This document shows positions 25,640 to 34,241 of a DNA stretch of 64,000 nt, in pieces (position 1 is the first letter of the stretch; the number at the start of each line of letters is the position of its first letter). Source of the DNA: JAHCHG01 sp041745765 (GTDB lineage: Bacteria; Acidobacteriota; Blastocatellia; Pyrinomonadales; Pyrinomonadaceae); the NCBI GenBank assembly GCA_041745765.1, contig JBGTIH010000121.1, positions 62,001-126,000 of the forward strand, read 5' to 3'. The position numbers were made by a program, and so were the translations under genes. The notes under the pieces were generated by a model. It was not told the DNA's origin, searched no databases, and saw only the letters and a list, made by a program, of their open reading frames with translations.

Positions 25640-26224
25640 ATGACATTTATTAATTACGCATCGCGCGAAATTAACTGCAAAATAGTTTATTACGGTCCGG
25701 GTTTGTGCGGGAAAACGACGAACCTGCAATATATCTATGATTCGACCGCGCCGCAAGCCAAAGGTAAATTGATCTCTCTGGCAACCGAAACAGACCGCAC
25801 GTTATTTTTCGATTTTATGCCGCTCGAACTCGGCACGGTTCGCGGCTTCAAAACGCGTTTTCACCTTTACACCGTTCCCGGACAGGTTTATTACGACGCT
25901 TCGCGCAAATTGATCTTAAAAGGCGTTGACGGCGTTGTGTTTGTTGCCGACTCGCAGGAAGAGCGCATTGATGCCAATATCGAATCGCTCTATAACTTAG
26001 AAGAAAATTTGCAATCGCAAGGCTACGATCTAAAAGAGTTGCCGTATGTTTTGCAGCTTAATAAACGCGATCTGCCGAATGTCATCTCGACGGAAGAATT
26101 AACCGCCGAACTCCAGCGTAAGGGCGAACCCGTTTTTGAAGCTACCGCGCCGACCGGAGTCGGTGTGTTCGACACGCTCAAAGCAGTCGCCAAACAGGTT
26201 TTGACCGAACTCAGAAAAAGCTAA
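25640..26224 (+). CDS. mglA: MglA-like small Ras-type GTPase
   Basis: A 194-residue GTPase with P-loop YYGPGLCGKTTN, the switch region TETDRTLFFDFMPLEL, the atypical G3 segment YTVPGQVYYDASRK (TVPGQ in place of DxxGQ) and G4 LNKRDLP. These are the hallmarks of MglA. GTP binding would drive polar localisation of motility or secretion machinery in the cytoplasm. It is paired with the roadblock gene before it. Confidence 0.92.
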   Translation: MTFINYASREINCKIVYYGPGLCGKTTNLQYIYDSTAPQAKGKLISLATETDRTLFFDFMPLELGTVRGFKTRFHLYTVPGQVYYDASRKLILKGVDGVVFVADSQEERIDANIESLYNLEENLQSQGYDLKELPYVLQLNKRDLPNVISTEELTAELQRKGEPVFEATAPTGVGVFDTLKAVAKQVLTELRKS

Positions 26225-26295
26225 ATCTTGTTTGTTTTATTCTAATTTAAAACTTTTGAGTTTTCATAGCTGATCGTTAAAAAAGAAATTTTGAC

Positions 26296-26369
26296 TTCGG
26301 AATAAGTGAAAAGTGAAAGGTTAGAAGTGATAAATCGGCTCGGAACACAAACTTTTCACTTATTCCGAA
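26296..26369. repeat. Inverted repeat ttcggaataagtgaaaagt
   Basis: 26296-26314 and 26351-26369 form a perfect 19 bp inverted repeat around a 36 nt loop. The left arm runs into further gtgaaag/gtgataa words. It lies between mglA, 70 nt upstream, and the next gene, so it is further from a stop codon than the other members. It could be a terminator-like hairpin. Confidence 0.7.
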
Positions 26370-26419
26370 AAAGTATTTTTCACGCCTTACAAATCCAAAC
26401 TGCCGGAGATAATAATTTT

Positions 26420-26740
26420 ATGAAGATAAAAACTCTCTTAATTTTTACGATTACATTGATTTCAGGACTTTGGTTCGCCGGTTTTTTCGAGCAATACAAA
26501 GTTAAAATCGGCATCACTAAAACCTTCAGCCGAGCCGAAGTTAAAAACCTTGTCGGGAAAAATGTTCGGGAAAAATGTTTAGAACAAAATCGGCAAAAAT
26601 CGAAAGTCGGCAAAGTAATCGGTTATTCCGGCAGTTTTTTCGGACAAGTTCGCCCGCATATCAAATGGACTGATGAAAAAGTAAAATACACCGCTTACCC
26701 GAAAAGCTATTTTGAAGAATGTATCGAGGTGATTAAATGA
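26420..26740 (+). CDS. Small membrane-anchored protein, copy 1 of a tandem pair
   Basis: From ATG 26420 the product is 106 residues: one N-terminal hydrophobic segment (LLIFTITLISGLWFAGFF), then a basic extracytoplasmic domain with ITKTFSRAEVKNLVGKNV, two cysteines and a KSYFEECIEVIK ending. I do not recognise the family. The following gene has the same length and residue pattern. The stop overlaps its start by 4 nt. An upstream frame reaching 26306 reads through the hairpin and is unlikely to be used. Confidence 0.55.
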   Translation: MKIKTLLIFTITLISGLWFAGFFEQYKVKIGITKTFSRAEVKNLVGKNVREKCLEQNRQKSKVGKVIGYSGSFFGQVRPHIKWTDEKVKYTAYPKSYFEECIEVIK

Positions 26741-27054
26741 AATATTTTCCGACAACAAAATTCATTGCCGTTTTCTTTGTAACTTTTCTTTTAAGTCTGT
26801 CATTTCACGCATATTTCGGAAGATATACATTTTCTTATTCCGTTGAAAAAACTTTTACAAAACAGGAAGTGAGCGATTTATCGGGAAAGAGAGTTTTTAA
26901 TACTTGTTTCCGAAACAATTCCGAAGGCACTATTTCAGGGTTTGATAAAAATCTGGGAATTGAGATGACTCACGACGAACCGATTTTCGGAAAATTCACA
27001 AAGTCTTATTATGATAAACAGACATTTGAAAAATGTTTGATTGTAATTGATTAA
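26737..27054 (+). CDS. Small membrane-anchored protein, copy 2 of a tandem pair
   Basis: 105 residues with an N-terminal membrane segment (FIAVFFVTFLLSLSFHAYF) and a domain parallel to copy 1: VEKTFTKQEVSDLSGKRV, a Cys in FNTCFRN, GTISGF, an EP turn, then KSYYDKQTFEKCLIVID. The paired cysteines may form a disulfide outside the membrane. Function unknown. Start overlaps the previous stop (ATGA), and a strong terminator follows 20 nt after its stop. Confidence 0.6.
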   Translation: MKYFPTTKFIAVFFVTFLLSLSFHAYFGRYTFSYSVEKTFTKQEVSDLSGKRVFNTCFRNNSEGTISGFDKNLGIEMTHDEPIFGKFTKSYYDKQTFEKCLIVID

Positions 27055-27074
27055 AGTAATCTGAAAAATAAACA

Positions 27075-27119
27075 CGAAAAAGCCGCTTGAGTTTTCTGTG
27101 AACTCAAGCGGCTTTTTCG
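27075..27119. terminator. Bidirectional intrinsic terminator
   Basis: A perfect 19 bp stem (27075-27093 with 27101-27119) and a 7 nt loop. The stem contains gccgcttgagtt and is flanked by A and T runs that act as the U-tract on either strand. It lies between the convergent small membrane protein gene and the fasciclin gene, and can end both transcripts. Confidence 0.9.
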
Positions 27120-27141
27120 AGAAGATCAGGTTATAAAAAAA

Positions 27142-27819
27142 TTACTTCGGCATCAAAACCGTATCAATTACGTGAATCACACCGTTTGACTGCATGACAT
27201 CGGCGGTTGTAACTTTCGATTTTCCGCCTTTTGCGTCGGTAATGATGACATCATTTCCTTCCATCGAAGCGGTAATTTCCGCGCCTTGAACGGTTTTCAA
27301 GGTTGCTTTACCGTTTCCGTCCTTGATCGCTTTGGCAACCGCCGCCGCGTCGAGTTTTCCACTGACAACGTGATATGTCAGAATGCCTTTCAGATCAGCC
27401 TTTTTATCGGGTTTGAGCAAACCGTCAACCGTTCCGGCGGGCAATTTTTCAAACGCCGCATTGGTCGGCGCGAAAACCGTGAACGGTCCCGTGCCTTTCA
27501 GCGTTTCCACCAAATCAGCCGCTTTAACAGCAGCAACCAGAGTTGTGTGGTCTTTCGATTGCGAAGCATTGTCCACAATGTCTTTAGTTGCCAACATCGG
27601 CGCGCCGCCGACCATCGGATTTTCACCGCTTGCCGTGCTGTTTGCGTTTGAATTCATCATATTTGAATTCATCGTATTGGTATTGTTCATCGCGCTGTTC
27701 GTATTTGTCATATTCGAATTCGTGCGATTCGTATTTGTATTTGTTGTCGGTTCGGAGCAAGCCGTTAATAAGGCAAATGCCGATACCGTGCAAAATGTAA
27801 TAATTAATTTCTGTTTCAT
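27142..27819 (-). CDS. Fasciclin-domain lipoprotein
   Basis: From ATG 27819 (site aaggaagg just upstream) the protein has 225 residues: a lipoprotein signal with lipobox LTAC and Cys21, a low-complexity linker rich in Asn, Thr, Met and Ser (NTNTNRTNSNMTNTN and similar), and one FAS1 domain (DIVDNASQSKDHTTLVAAV, GPFTVFAPTNAAFEKLP, ILTYHVVSGKLDA, NGVIHVIDTVLMPK). It is likely to be an outer-membrane or periplasmic adhesion protein. The 20 residues upstream of this start in the longer frame are not expected to be translated. Confidence 0.9.
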   Translation of the reverse strand: MKQKLIITFCTVSAFALLTACSEPTTNTNTNRTNSNMTNTNSAMNNTNTMNSNMMNSNANSTASGENPMVGGAPMLATKDIVDNASQSKDHTTLVAAVKAADLVETLKGTGPFTVFAPTNAAFEKLPAGTVDGLLKPDKKADLKGILTYHVVSGKLDAAAVAKAIKDGNGKATLKTVQGAEITASMEGNDVIITDAKGGKSKVTTADVMQSNGVIHVIDTVLMPK

Positions 27820-27844
27820 ATATCCTTCCTTTTTTTTCGATTTC

Positions 27845-27871
27845 AAGCGTAATTTTCTAAAATTTACGCTT
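27845..27871. promoter_or_regulatory. Near-palindrome upstream of the fasciclin gene
   Basis: aagcgtaatttt at 27845-27856 faces aaatttacgctt at 27860-27871 with 11 of 12 matches. It lies 26-52 nt upstream of the fasciclin start, and could be an operator or a leader hairpin. No family is assigned. Confidence 0.35.
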
Positions 27872-27879
27872 CCATACAA

Positions 27880-28182
27880 AATTACGCCGATAGTTTTCTA
27901 AATTTAAATCTATCGCGCACTTTGTATTTCTGTTTTCCAACAAATACGTTTTCGTTATGAATTAAGAATTGGATTCAAAAAAATAAAAAAATATTTGTCT
28001 TGAGAAAAGTGTTTGAAAATCGCATTCCGTAAAATTTAAGTGTTCAGCTTAAAACAGATACCGTTTAGCCGGAAACAAAAAAATCAGACGGAACTTTGCC
28101 AAGCGATTGAAACGACACTAATACTATTTATCAAACTGAAACTTTTCTGTCTGAAAATAAAGTATGCCTACAAGACCAAATA
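27880..28182. other. Intergenic region without a recognised gene
   Basis: About 300 bp of AT-rich sequence between fasciclin and dcd. Two weak inverted words are visible (cgatag / ctatcg near 27888-27915; cagac / gtctg near 28090-28155). I see no open frame with a ribosome binding site or RNA gene. Confidence 0.4.
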
Positions 28183-28773
28183 TCAAACTTTGGCGTAGGT
28201 TAAACCGGTTTGTCCCTGATATTTTCCGCCGCGGTCTTCATAGGAAACCGAACAATTTTCGTCCGATTCAAAAAATAAAATTTGTCCGATGCCTTCGTTG
28301 ACATAAACTCTGAGCGGCAAATTTGCCAGATTTCCGATCTCGACCACCAAACGTCCCGTCCAGCCGGCTTCGAGCGGCGTTGTGTTGACGAGCAAACCGG
28401 CGCGTGCGTACGTTGATTTCCCAAGTGCAATTCCTGTTACGTTGCGCGGCATTTTAAAGGTTTCGACCGTTACGCCCAAACCGTAGTGATGCGGCGGCAA
28501 AAGATAATATTTCGAGCCGTCCGTCGCTTCGTGCAGTTCGGGTTCGATCAGAGATTTGTCGTCGAATCTTTTCGGATCAATTTCCGAGCCGTAGACGGAA
28601 GAAAAAATGCGAAAACCGTCGTCGGCGAGGCGCATATCGTAGCCGTAACTGGAAAGTCCGGCGGAAATTATCTTATTTCCGTTGACTTCTCTGACAAGTT
28701 CGGACAGAAAAGGCGAAATCATCTGGTGTTCTTCAGCCATCCGGCGAAGCCATAAATCCGATTTAATAGTCAT
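28183..28773 (-). CDS. dcd: dCTP deaminase
   Basis: A 196-residue trimeric dCTP deaminase. Visible motifs are SYGYDMRLAD, HYGLGVTVETFKMPRNVTGIALGKSTYARAGLLVNTTPLEAGWTGRLVVEIGN (in segments), and GQILFFES. The Glu in TPLEAGW is the catalytic residue of the family. It makes dUTP for thymidylate synthesis. The gene is separated from the DUF4097 gene by a hairpin. Confidence 0.94.
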   Translation of the reverse strand: MTIKSDLWLRRMAEEHQMISPFLSELVREVNGNKIISAGLSSYGYDMRLADDGFRIFSSVYGSEIDPKRFDDKSLIEPELHEATDGSKYYLLPPHHYGLGVTVETFKMPRNVTGIALGKSTYARAGLLVNTTPLEAGWTGRLVVEIGNLANLPLRVYVNEGIGQILFFESDENCSVSYEDRGGKYQGQTGLTYAKV

Positions 28774-28793
28774 AAATTAAAAATCCGCAAAAA

Positions 28794-28836
28794 AAATGGA
28801 AAGCGATAAGAAAAAATAACTTATCACTTTCCATTT
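28794..28836 (-). terminator. Hairpin between DUF4097 gene and dcd
   Basis: aaatggaaagcgataag (28794-28810) is inverted at 28820-28836 with 16 of 17 matches and a 9 nt A/T loop. It starts about 30 nt after the stop of the DUF4097 gene on the minus strand and has a T-rich trailer (tttttttgcgg). It may end the sigma-factor operon, with dcd having its own promoter. Confidence 0.6.
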
Positions 28837-28866
28837 GTAAAATTCAAAAACGCGGGGCGTAAAACT

Positions 28867-29724
28867 TTAATCCAAAGGCTGATTGATTGCGCTCAGTTTC
28901 AAAATTCCGTCGCCGATAACAAAGTTCAGGGGCGTGCCGCCGCTGCCGGCTTTTGCCAGAATTATTTTTTCGGTAAATTCTGTGCGGTCGCGTTTTTTCA
29001 AATCTTTCAGAGAGTTTTCGATTTGCCCCGAACGCAGAACTTTGGCATCAATTTCGGCATTCATATTTTGCGCCATTTGCACATTCATTGTTCCGCTGAC
29101 AAGCTGGATGTCAATATTTCTTCCGCGCCAACTGCGGTGCGGAATCGTTACGTCAACATTTCCTTTGCCGAAAGCTGCCGAAACCATTCCGCCGATTAAA
29201 TCCAGTCGGGCGTTTGTTTCCAAAAATTTTATCCTCATCGTGCCTTCGATCTTTGAAACATTCAAATCGCCGATTCCGCCGTCAATTTCCAGATCGCAAT
29301 AAATCGGAACTTTGATTTTATAATTAATTTGAAAAGGCATTTCGAGCAGATGTTTTGGAAATTTTTTCGCCGTTTTTTTGAGATATTTTTTGTCATTTGT
29401 TCCGAGACTGATGATTCGTGTGTGGGCAAATCCGATGTCGGTGACAAATCCGACGACTGCTGCCATTTGAGCCAGATCGCTTTCGTTTGCGCCTTGAACT
29501 TCGATTTCCGCCGAAATTTCGATCTCGTTTTTTTGCCAACCTTCAATTTCGATTGAACCGTTTCGCGCTCCGATGATCGAAACCGTTCCGCCCACGCCGA
29601 ATTCGATGGTGTCAGTTTTATAAGTCGTGCGTTTTAATAATTTACCTTGCGCGTTGGAAATTAAATTAAAGCTGAAAATAATGGCGGCAAAAAGAAACAG
29701 ATGGATTATTTTTTGATTTTTCAT
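28867..29724 (-). CDS. DUF4097-like secreted beta-strand repeat protein
   Basis: A 285-residue protein with a signal peptide (MKNQKIIHLFLFAAIIFSFN, cut after SNAQ). The mature part has alternating hydrophobic beta strands: VSIIGARNGSIEIEGWQKNEIEI, CDLEIDGGIGDLNVSKIEG and LSAINQPLD near the end. This resembles the DUF4097 group of putative adhesins. It is the last gene behind the ECF sigma factor, and a divergent paralogue lies upstream. It probably works in the envelope; no activity is known. Confidence 0.6.
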   Translation of the reverse strand: MKNQKIIHLFLFAAIIFSFNLISNAQGKLLKRTTYKTDTIEFGVGGTVSIIGARNGSIEIEGWQKNEIEISAEIEVQGANESDLAQMAAVVGFVTDIGFAHTRIISLGTNDKKYLKKTAKKFPKHLLEMPFQINYKIKVPIYCDLEIDGGIGDLNVSKIEGTMRIKFLETNARLDLIGGMVSAAFGKGNVDVTIPHRSWRGRNIDIQLVSGTMNVQMAQNMNAEIDAKVLRSGQIENSLKDLKKRDRTEFTEKIILAKAGSGGTPLNFVIGDGILKLSAINQPLD

Positions 29725-29852
29725 GGTTGATTTGCAGGGAAGAAAATTTGCTGGAATTGAAAAGCAGTTCGGATATAAAGGGATACAGAAGCATAACGCG
29801 CCTGACTTTTTAATCCTAGCTTTTAACCGGTCGTTTGGTCAAGACTTTTTTA

Positions 29853-30626
29853 TCAGCGGCTGAGGAATGAGATGCTTCCGCGCTGATTCGTTACGGTTAA
29901 GGTCGCGCTTCCGTCGCCGTTTTTCCCGACTACGCGCCGACCGTCGCCGACAAAACTCATCGAAGCGTTGGAAAAAGCTCCGAGCGAAATGTTGCGCGTC
30001 GAAGGGGCGGTGGCGACTAATCGAAATGAAGCATTGATCGGAATTCGCAGGGCGATATTTCCGCGCATCGAATTAAAACGATACTTGCCGTCTGTTTGAA
30101 TTATACCGTCAAAAAATATGTCGCCGATGACGTTTGCCGCCGAAACCGTGCCGGCACCGATATCGGTTAAGGTGATGTCGCCTTCGCTGGAGATATTCGC
30201 GCTGACAAATGTTCCGCGAACATTGCTGACATTCAGATTTCCCATTCTTGTTTCGATGTCAACTGCCGATGTGTGCGGAACTTTAATAGTGAAATTAACA
30301 TTTCCAACTTCGTTTCTGCCTTGATTATCTCTGACCAGATTGATGTAAATACTACCGCTTAAGTTTTGCGGATTGATATTGGCGGCGGGAGCTTCCAGAT
30401 AAGCCGTAATTTGCACTTCGTCTTTATTCCATCCTTCGACCGTTACCGTGCCGGAGCGATTGGTCAATTGCAGACGGATATTTTTACTTGCCGGATAAGT
30501 TCTGGAAAACTTTTTCTGCGCGGAAACTTCAGTTGCCGCAGGCACAAAGAAAAAAACTACGCTTAAAAGTAGAATCGTAGTTTTCTTAAATCCGAAAAGA
30601 TTAAATAAATTTTTCAATCTCAAATT
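29853..30626 (-). CDS. DUF4097 family beta-strand repeat protein
   Basis: From ATG 30626 a 257-residue secreted protein with signal peptide (ILLLSVVFFFVPAATEVSA). The domain shows the DUF4097 style: NRSGTVTVEGWNKDEVQITAYL, VDIETRMGNLNVSNVRG, ISSEGDITLTDIGAGTVSA and MRGNIALRIP. The start lies 22 nt after the anti-sigma stop. A TTG at 30662 overlapping that stop is an alternative. A role as an envelope stress sensor or adhesin is inference from context. Confidence 0.75.
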   Translation of the reverse strand, partial: NLRLKNLFNLFGFKKTTILLLSVVFFFVPAATEVSAQKKFSRTYPASKNIRLQLTNRSGTVTVEGWNKDEVQITAYLEAPAANINPQNLSGSIYINLVRDNQGRNEVGNVNFTIKVPHTSAVDIETRMGNLNVSNVRGTFVSANISSEGDITLTDIGAGTVSAANVIGDIFFDGIIQTDGKYRFNSMRGNIALRIPINASFRLVATAPSTRNISLGAFSNASMSFVGDGRRVVGKNGDGSATLTVTNQRGSISFLSR

Positions 30627-30648
30627 CATCGCTAAAAAATTCTCTATA

Positions 30649-31404
30649 TTATAATTCCGCAAATGCCCGCAAAAGGTCCATTTTTTCTTTCATCGCCGCA
30701 TCGAGCATTTCGCCTGAGAGATTATCTTGCGGATCTTTTTCTAAAATTGTGTTGTATTCATAAACAACTTGATCAATTTCTCTCAGATTTCGATCAAAGG
30801 TTTCCCTGATTTGTCCGTTCCAGCTTTGCCGCCGGAGTTCGACTCTTTGATTCCAGTAATCAATAACTTTTTGCTGTTCCTGAATTTTTCTCAGACGCGC
30901 TTGCTGCGGTGTTTCTATCAGACCGATGCGACCTAAAACCTTATCGAAAATCGTTTCGCTCACCGTCGCATTGTCCGCAAAACCTTCGGTCGGTGCGGAG
31001 AAATTCTTAATCCCGACAATAGTTAATAACGAACTGATTAAAGCAATTCCCAAAAATGAAGCGAAAACCTGTGAAAAAGATATCTGCCAACTGTTGTTCC
31101 AAATTTTTGAAAACAAACCTTGATCTGCCGTTTCCGTTTGAATAGTTTCTTGAGCGAGTTCGGGTTTGACTTCGTTTTCGATAATGTTGTTGATTCTGCA
31201 CCAGATAGCATTTGAATTCGGCGAAAGAACCGGTTCGGCTTCATCTTCGATACAAAAATCAACGATCAATGCGAGGTCTTCGCAAACCTTTGCACAATCA
31301 AGGCAAACAGCAAGATGCGTCTGAACATTTTCCGAACTTGTTTGATCGAGTTCATTGTCCAGAAACGCACTGATTTGTTCTTTGCATTGTTCGCAGTTCA
31401 TCAA
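30649..31404 (-). CDS. Anti-sigma factor with N-terminal zinc-finger (zf-HC2) domain
   Basis: A 251-residue protein. Residues 1-45 follow the ZAS pattern: CEQCKEQISAFLDNEL, then THLAVCLDCAKVCED, with His and paired Cys for zinc. One membrane segment (FASFLGIALISSLLTIVGI) lies in the middle, and the C-terminal region is charged and periplasmic. It would hold the ECF sigma factor encoded just upstream inactive at the inner membrane. Confidence 0.82.
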   Translation of the reverse strand: MMNCEQCKEQISAFLDNELDQTSSENVQTHLAVCLDCAKVCEDLALIVDFCIEDEAEPVLSPNSNAIWCRINNIIENEVKPELAQETIQTETADQGLFSKIWNNSWQISFSQVFASFLGIALISSLLTIVGIKNFSAPTEGFADNATVSETIFDKVLGRIGLIETPQQARLRKIQEQQKVIDYWNQRVELRRQSWNGQIRETFDRNLREIDQVVYEYNTILEKDPQDNLSGEMLDAAMKEKMDLLRAFAEL

Positions 31405-31514
31405 AAATACCTAATTAAATTGGATAGTTTACTAAATTTCGCCAATTGATCTGACTACTTGTTATAGATTGCCCGAAAAACTTTTTGGTTGCCTTTCATA
31501 GAAAATAATCAAGT

Positions 31515-32168
31515 TTATTTTTCTTCGATCAGCAAACCGCGCAGTTTGAGACGCGCTTTATGAAGCTGTGATTTCGATGTTCCGACGGAAATTCCCAGTA
31601 TTCGGGCAACTTCCGTGTGTTCATATCCTTGAACATCGTGTAAAGTAAAAACTTTTCGATAACCGTCCGGCAGTTTGGAAACCGCGCGTTTCAGAGCAAT
31701 GCGGTCAATTACCTGCATTTTGTTTTGGTTATTTGTTCCCGGCACAATTTGTTCAGGCGTTTCGCCGTCTTCCGAAGTTTTTTCATTTTTGAAACTTCGT
31801 TTTCTAAAGTGCATCAAAACCTGATTAACCGTCATCCGGTGAAGCCACGTCGAAAACGCCGAATCGCCGCGAAAACTTCCGGCTTTTCGAAAAAGTTGGA
31901 TAAAAACTTCTTGCGTCAAATCTTCGGCTTCGGTCTGGTTTTTGGTCATTCGCAAACAAAGACTGAAAGTGCGGCGGTGATAGCGTTCATAGAGAATTTC
32001 AAAAGCCGCCATATTTCCCGAAGATGCTTTTTGAGTTAATTCAAAATCCGGCGCATCCGGCGCAATTGTTTCAACTTGGTCGGATACGGGTGAATACGCA
32101 CGAATAGCCGCATTTTCCTCAATCGGAAATGCAGATTCACGCTCCATAGTTGCCGAGCTATAATCCAT
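31515..32168 (-). CDS. ECF-family RNA polymerase sigma factor
   Basis: A 217-residue protein with region 2 (DLTQEVFIQLFRKAGSFRGD, STWLHRMTVNQVLMHFRKR) and region 4 (LPDGYRKVFTLHDVQGYEH, EVARILGISVGTSKSQLHKAR). It has a 40-residue N-terminal extension before region 2. It is encoded ahead of its likely anti-sigma factor and two DUF4097 proteins. I could not define its promoter motif with confidence. Confidence 0.92.
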   Translation of the reverse strand: MDYSSATMERESAFPIEENAAIRAYSPVSDQVETIAPDAPDFELTQKASSGNMAAFEILYERYHRRTFSLCLRMTKNQTEAEDLTQEVFIQLFRKAGSFRGDSAFSTWLHRMTVNQVLMHFRKRSFKNEKTSEDGETPEQIVPGTNNQNKMQVIDRIALKRAVSKLPDGYRKVFTLHDVQGYEHTEVARILGISVGTSKSQLHKARLKLRGLLIEEK

Positions 32169-32458
32169 ACTTGCTCCTAAAAGGGTGCTGTCAGAATGTA
32201 AAATATTTTCTTGGTCTATGATGAGCCACCTCCAAACATTGGTTGCTTTAACCGCCGTTTATTTTATGACGAAATATGTAAAAGTTAAAAAATCAAAATA
32301 ATGCTTCGGCTATATTGAATGAAAATATGCTTAAAAGTCAATGTTTTTGCAAAAAATTAAAACTGATTTTTCAAATAAAATCTGACATTTGTTGAAAAAT
32401 CTGGTATAAATCTTGAGAAGTTTTATCCCAATTTAATCTTTACGAGTTAAAATTTTTT

Positions 32459-34027
32459 ATGCTCTTCCTTACTCAATCTGCCGCTGTTTTCGGTATTGAC
32501 GCTCTAATTGTTGATATTGAAGTAAATCTACAGCCTGTCAAAGGCGAAGCCGATTCTTCGCCGCCCGTGATTATCGTCGGTTTGCCCGATACCGCCGTGC
32601 GCGAATCGAAGGAAAGAATCCGTGCCGCGATTCAAAACAGTTCGTATTTCTTTCCGTTTCATAAAACGACGATCAATCTCGCGCCCGCAGATGTTCGAAA
32701 AGCTGGCGCGAGTTTCGATTTGCCGATTGCACTCGGCATCTTAGGCGCAAACGGCGATCTGGGAAATCTCGATACTTTGGAAAACACTCTGAGCATCGGC
32801 GAATTGTCGCTCGACGGGCGCGTGCGTCCCGTGCGCGGCGCACTTTCGATTGCGCTTCAAGCGCGTGAAATCGGAATTACAAATCTATTGATTCCTGAAG
32901 AAAATGCGACTGAAGCGGCGGTCGTCGAAGGAATTGATGTTTTCCCGATTCGTGATTTGCGCGATGCGGTCGAAATTGCGCGAAGTTTGCAGGAAGGAAA
33001 AGAGCCGCCCGTTTCACCTCTGAAATTAAAAATCGAAGATTTAACGGAAAGCGAAAACAAATACCGCGTGGATTTTGCAGAAGTTCGCGGGCAACAAAGT
33101 GCGAAACGTGCGCTCGAAGTTGCCAGCGCGGGCGGGCATAATATTCTGCTTATCGGTCCGCCCGGATCAGGGAAAACGATGCTGGCAAAAAGAGTTCCGA
33201 CGATTCTGCCGCCGCTCGAATTTGAAGAATCGCTGGAAATCACAAAGGTTCATTCGGTCGCCGGTCTGACCGGAAAATCGGGACTTGTTACCCAAAGACA
33301 ATTTCGCTCGCCGCATCACACTATTTCAAACGCCGGACTGATCGGCGGCGGAACTTTTCCGCGCCCGGGCGAAGTGTCCTTAGCTCATAACGGCGTTTTA
33401 TTTTTGGATGAACTGCCGGAATTCGACCGCAGCGTTCTCGAAGTTTTGCGCCAACCGCTGGAAGACAAACAAGTTACGATCAGCCGCGCGTCGATGAGTC
33501 TGACTTTTCCGGCGCATTTTACGATGGTCGCTTCGATGAATCCTTGTCCGTGCGGCTATTTCGGTTCTTCGAGAGAATGCAAATGCTCGCCGGTTCAAAT
33601 TCAAAGATATGTCGGCAAAATCTCGGGTCCTCTTTTAGACAGAATTGATATACATATAGACGTTCCGGCGGTGAACTTCAAGGAACTGCGCGGGCGCGGC
33701 GTTCCCGAAGGCGATTCTTCCGAGAAAATTCGTGAAAGAGTAATAAATGCCCGAAAAATTCAGCTTGAAAGATTCAAAGGCAGCGGCGTTTTCTCAAATT
33801 CGGGAATGTCGCCGACGCAGATTCGTCAATTCTGCGCACTCGACGCCGAAAGCGAATCTCTGCTCGAACGCGCGATGCTTCGGCAAGGTCTTTCCGCCCG
33901 CGCTCACGACCGGATTTTGAAAGTTTCCAGAACAATCGCCGATTTATCCGCAAGCGAAAACGTCGAACCGAATCACATCAGCGAAGCGATCAATTACCGC
34001 TCGCTCGACAGAAATTATTGGACTTAA
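32459..34027 (+). CDS. comM: YifB/ComM family Mg-chelatase-like AAA+ ATPase
   Basis: A 522-residue protein with the ChlI-like N-terminal domain (FGIDALIVDIEVNL, VGLPDTAVRESKERIRAAI), the AAA+ core (GPPGSGKTMLAKRVPTILPP, GVLFLDELPEFDRSVLE) and the cysteine-rich finger (NPCPCGYF, RECKCSP). ComM helicases promote branch migration in natural transformation. It is divergent from the ECF sigma gene, and a heptamer hairpin begins 5 nt after its stop. Confidence 0.93.
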   Translation: MLFLTQSAAVFGIDALIVDIEVNLQPVKGEADSSPPVIIVGLPDTAVRESKERIRAAIQNSSYFFPFHKTTINLAPADVRKAGASFDLPIALGILGANGDLGNLDTLENTLSIGELSLDGRVRPVRGALSIALQAREIGITNLLIPEENATEAAVVEGIDVFPIRDLRDAVEIARSLQEGKEPPVSPLKLKIEDLTESENKYRVDFAEVRGQQSAKRALEVASAGGHNILLIGPPGSGKTMLAKRVPTILPPLEFEESLEITKVHSVAGLTGKSGLVTQRQFRSPHHTISNAGLIGGGTFPRPGEVSLAHNGVLFLDELPEFDRSVLEVLRQPLEDKQVTISRASMSLTFPAHFTMVASMNPCPCGYFGSSRECKCSPVQIQRYVGKISGPLLDRIDIHIDVPAVNFKELRGRGVPEGDSSEKIRERVINARKIQLERFKGSGVFSNSGMSPTQIRQFCALDAESESLLERAMLRQGLSARAHDRILKVSRTIADLSASENVEPNHISEAINYRSLDRNYWT

Positions 34028-34031
34028 AGGT

Positions 34032-34138
34032 TTGATTTTTGATCTTTGATCTTTGATCTTGGTTTGTTTTTTGAAATCGTTTTTCGATGATTGTCTGAAA
34101 ATAAAATCAAAAATCAAAAATCAAAAATCAAAGATCAA
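34032..34138. repeat. Inverted ttgatYt heptamer arrays after comM
   Basis: 34032-34060 holds four ttgatYt units; 34103-34138 holds about five in the inverse orientation (aatcaaa). The loop is about 40 nt. The arms can pair except at the degenerate C/T position. The array starts 5 nt after the comM stop. Confidence 0.8.
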
Positions 34139-34241
34139 TGATTATTGTAAAAGTTTTGTAATTTTCCCGAAGTGAAAATTTTTGCGGAAAAGTTTATAAT
34201 TAAAAAGTTTGACTAATAGGGGAATAAAAAACTTTTACATA

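Noticed and set aside
34032..34138. Intrinsic terminator of standard type after comM
   Set aside because: The stem is A/T-rich without a GC core or U-tract, so it does not fit the usual model even if it ends transcripts; it is listed as a repeat.
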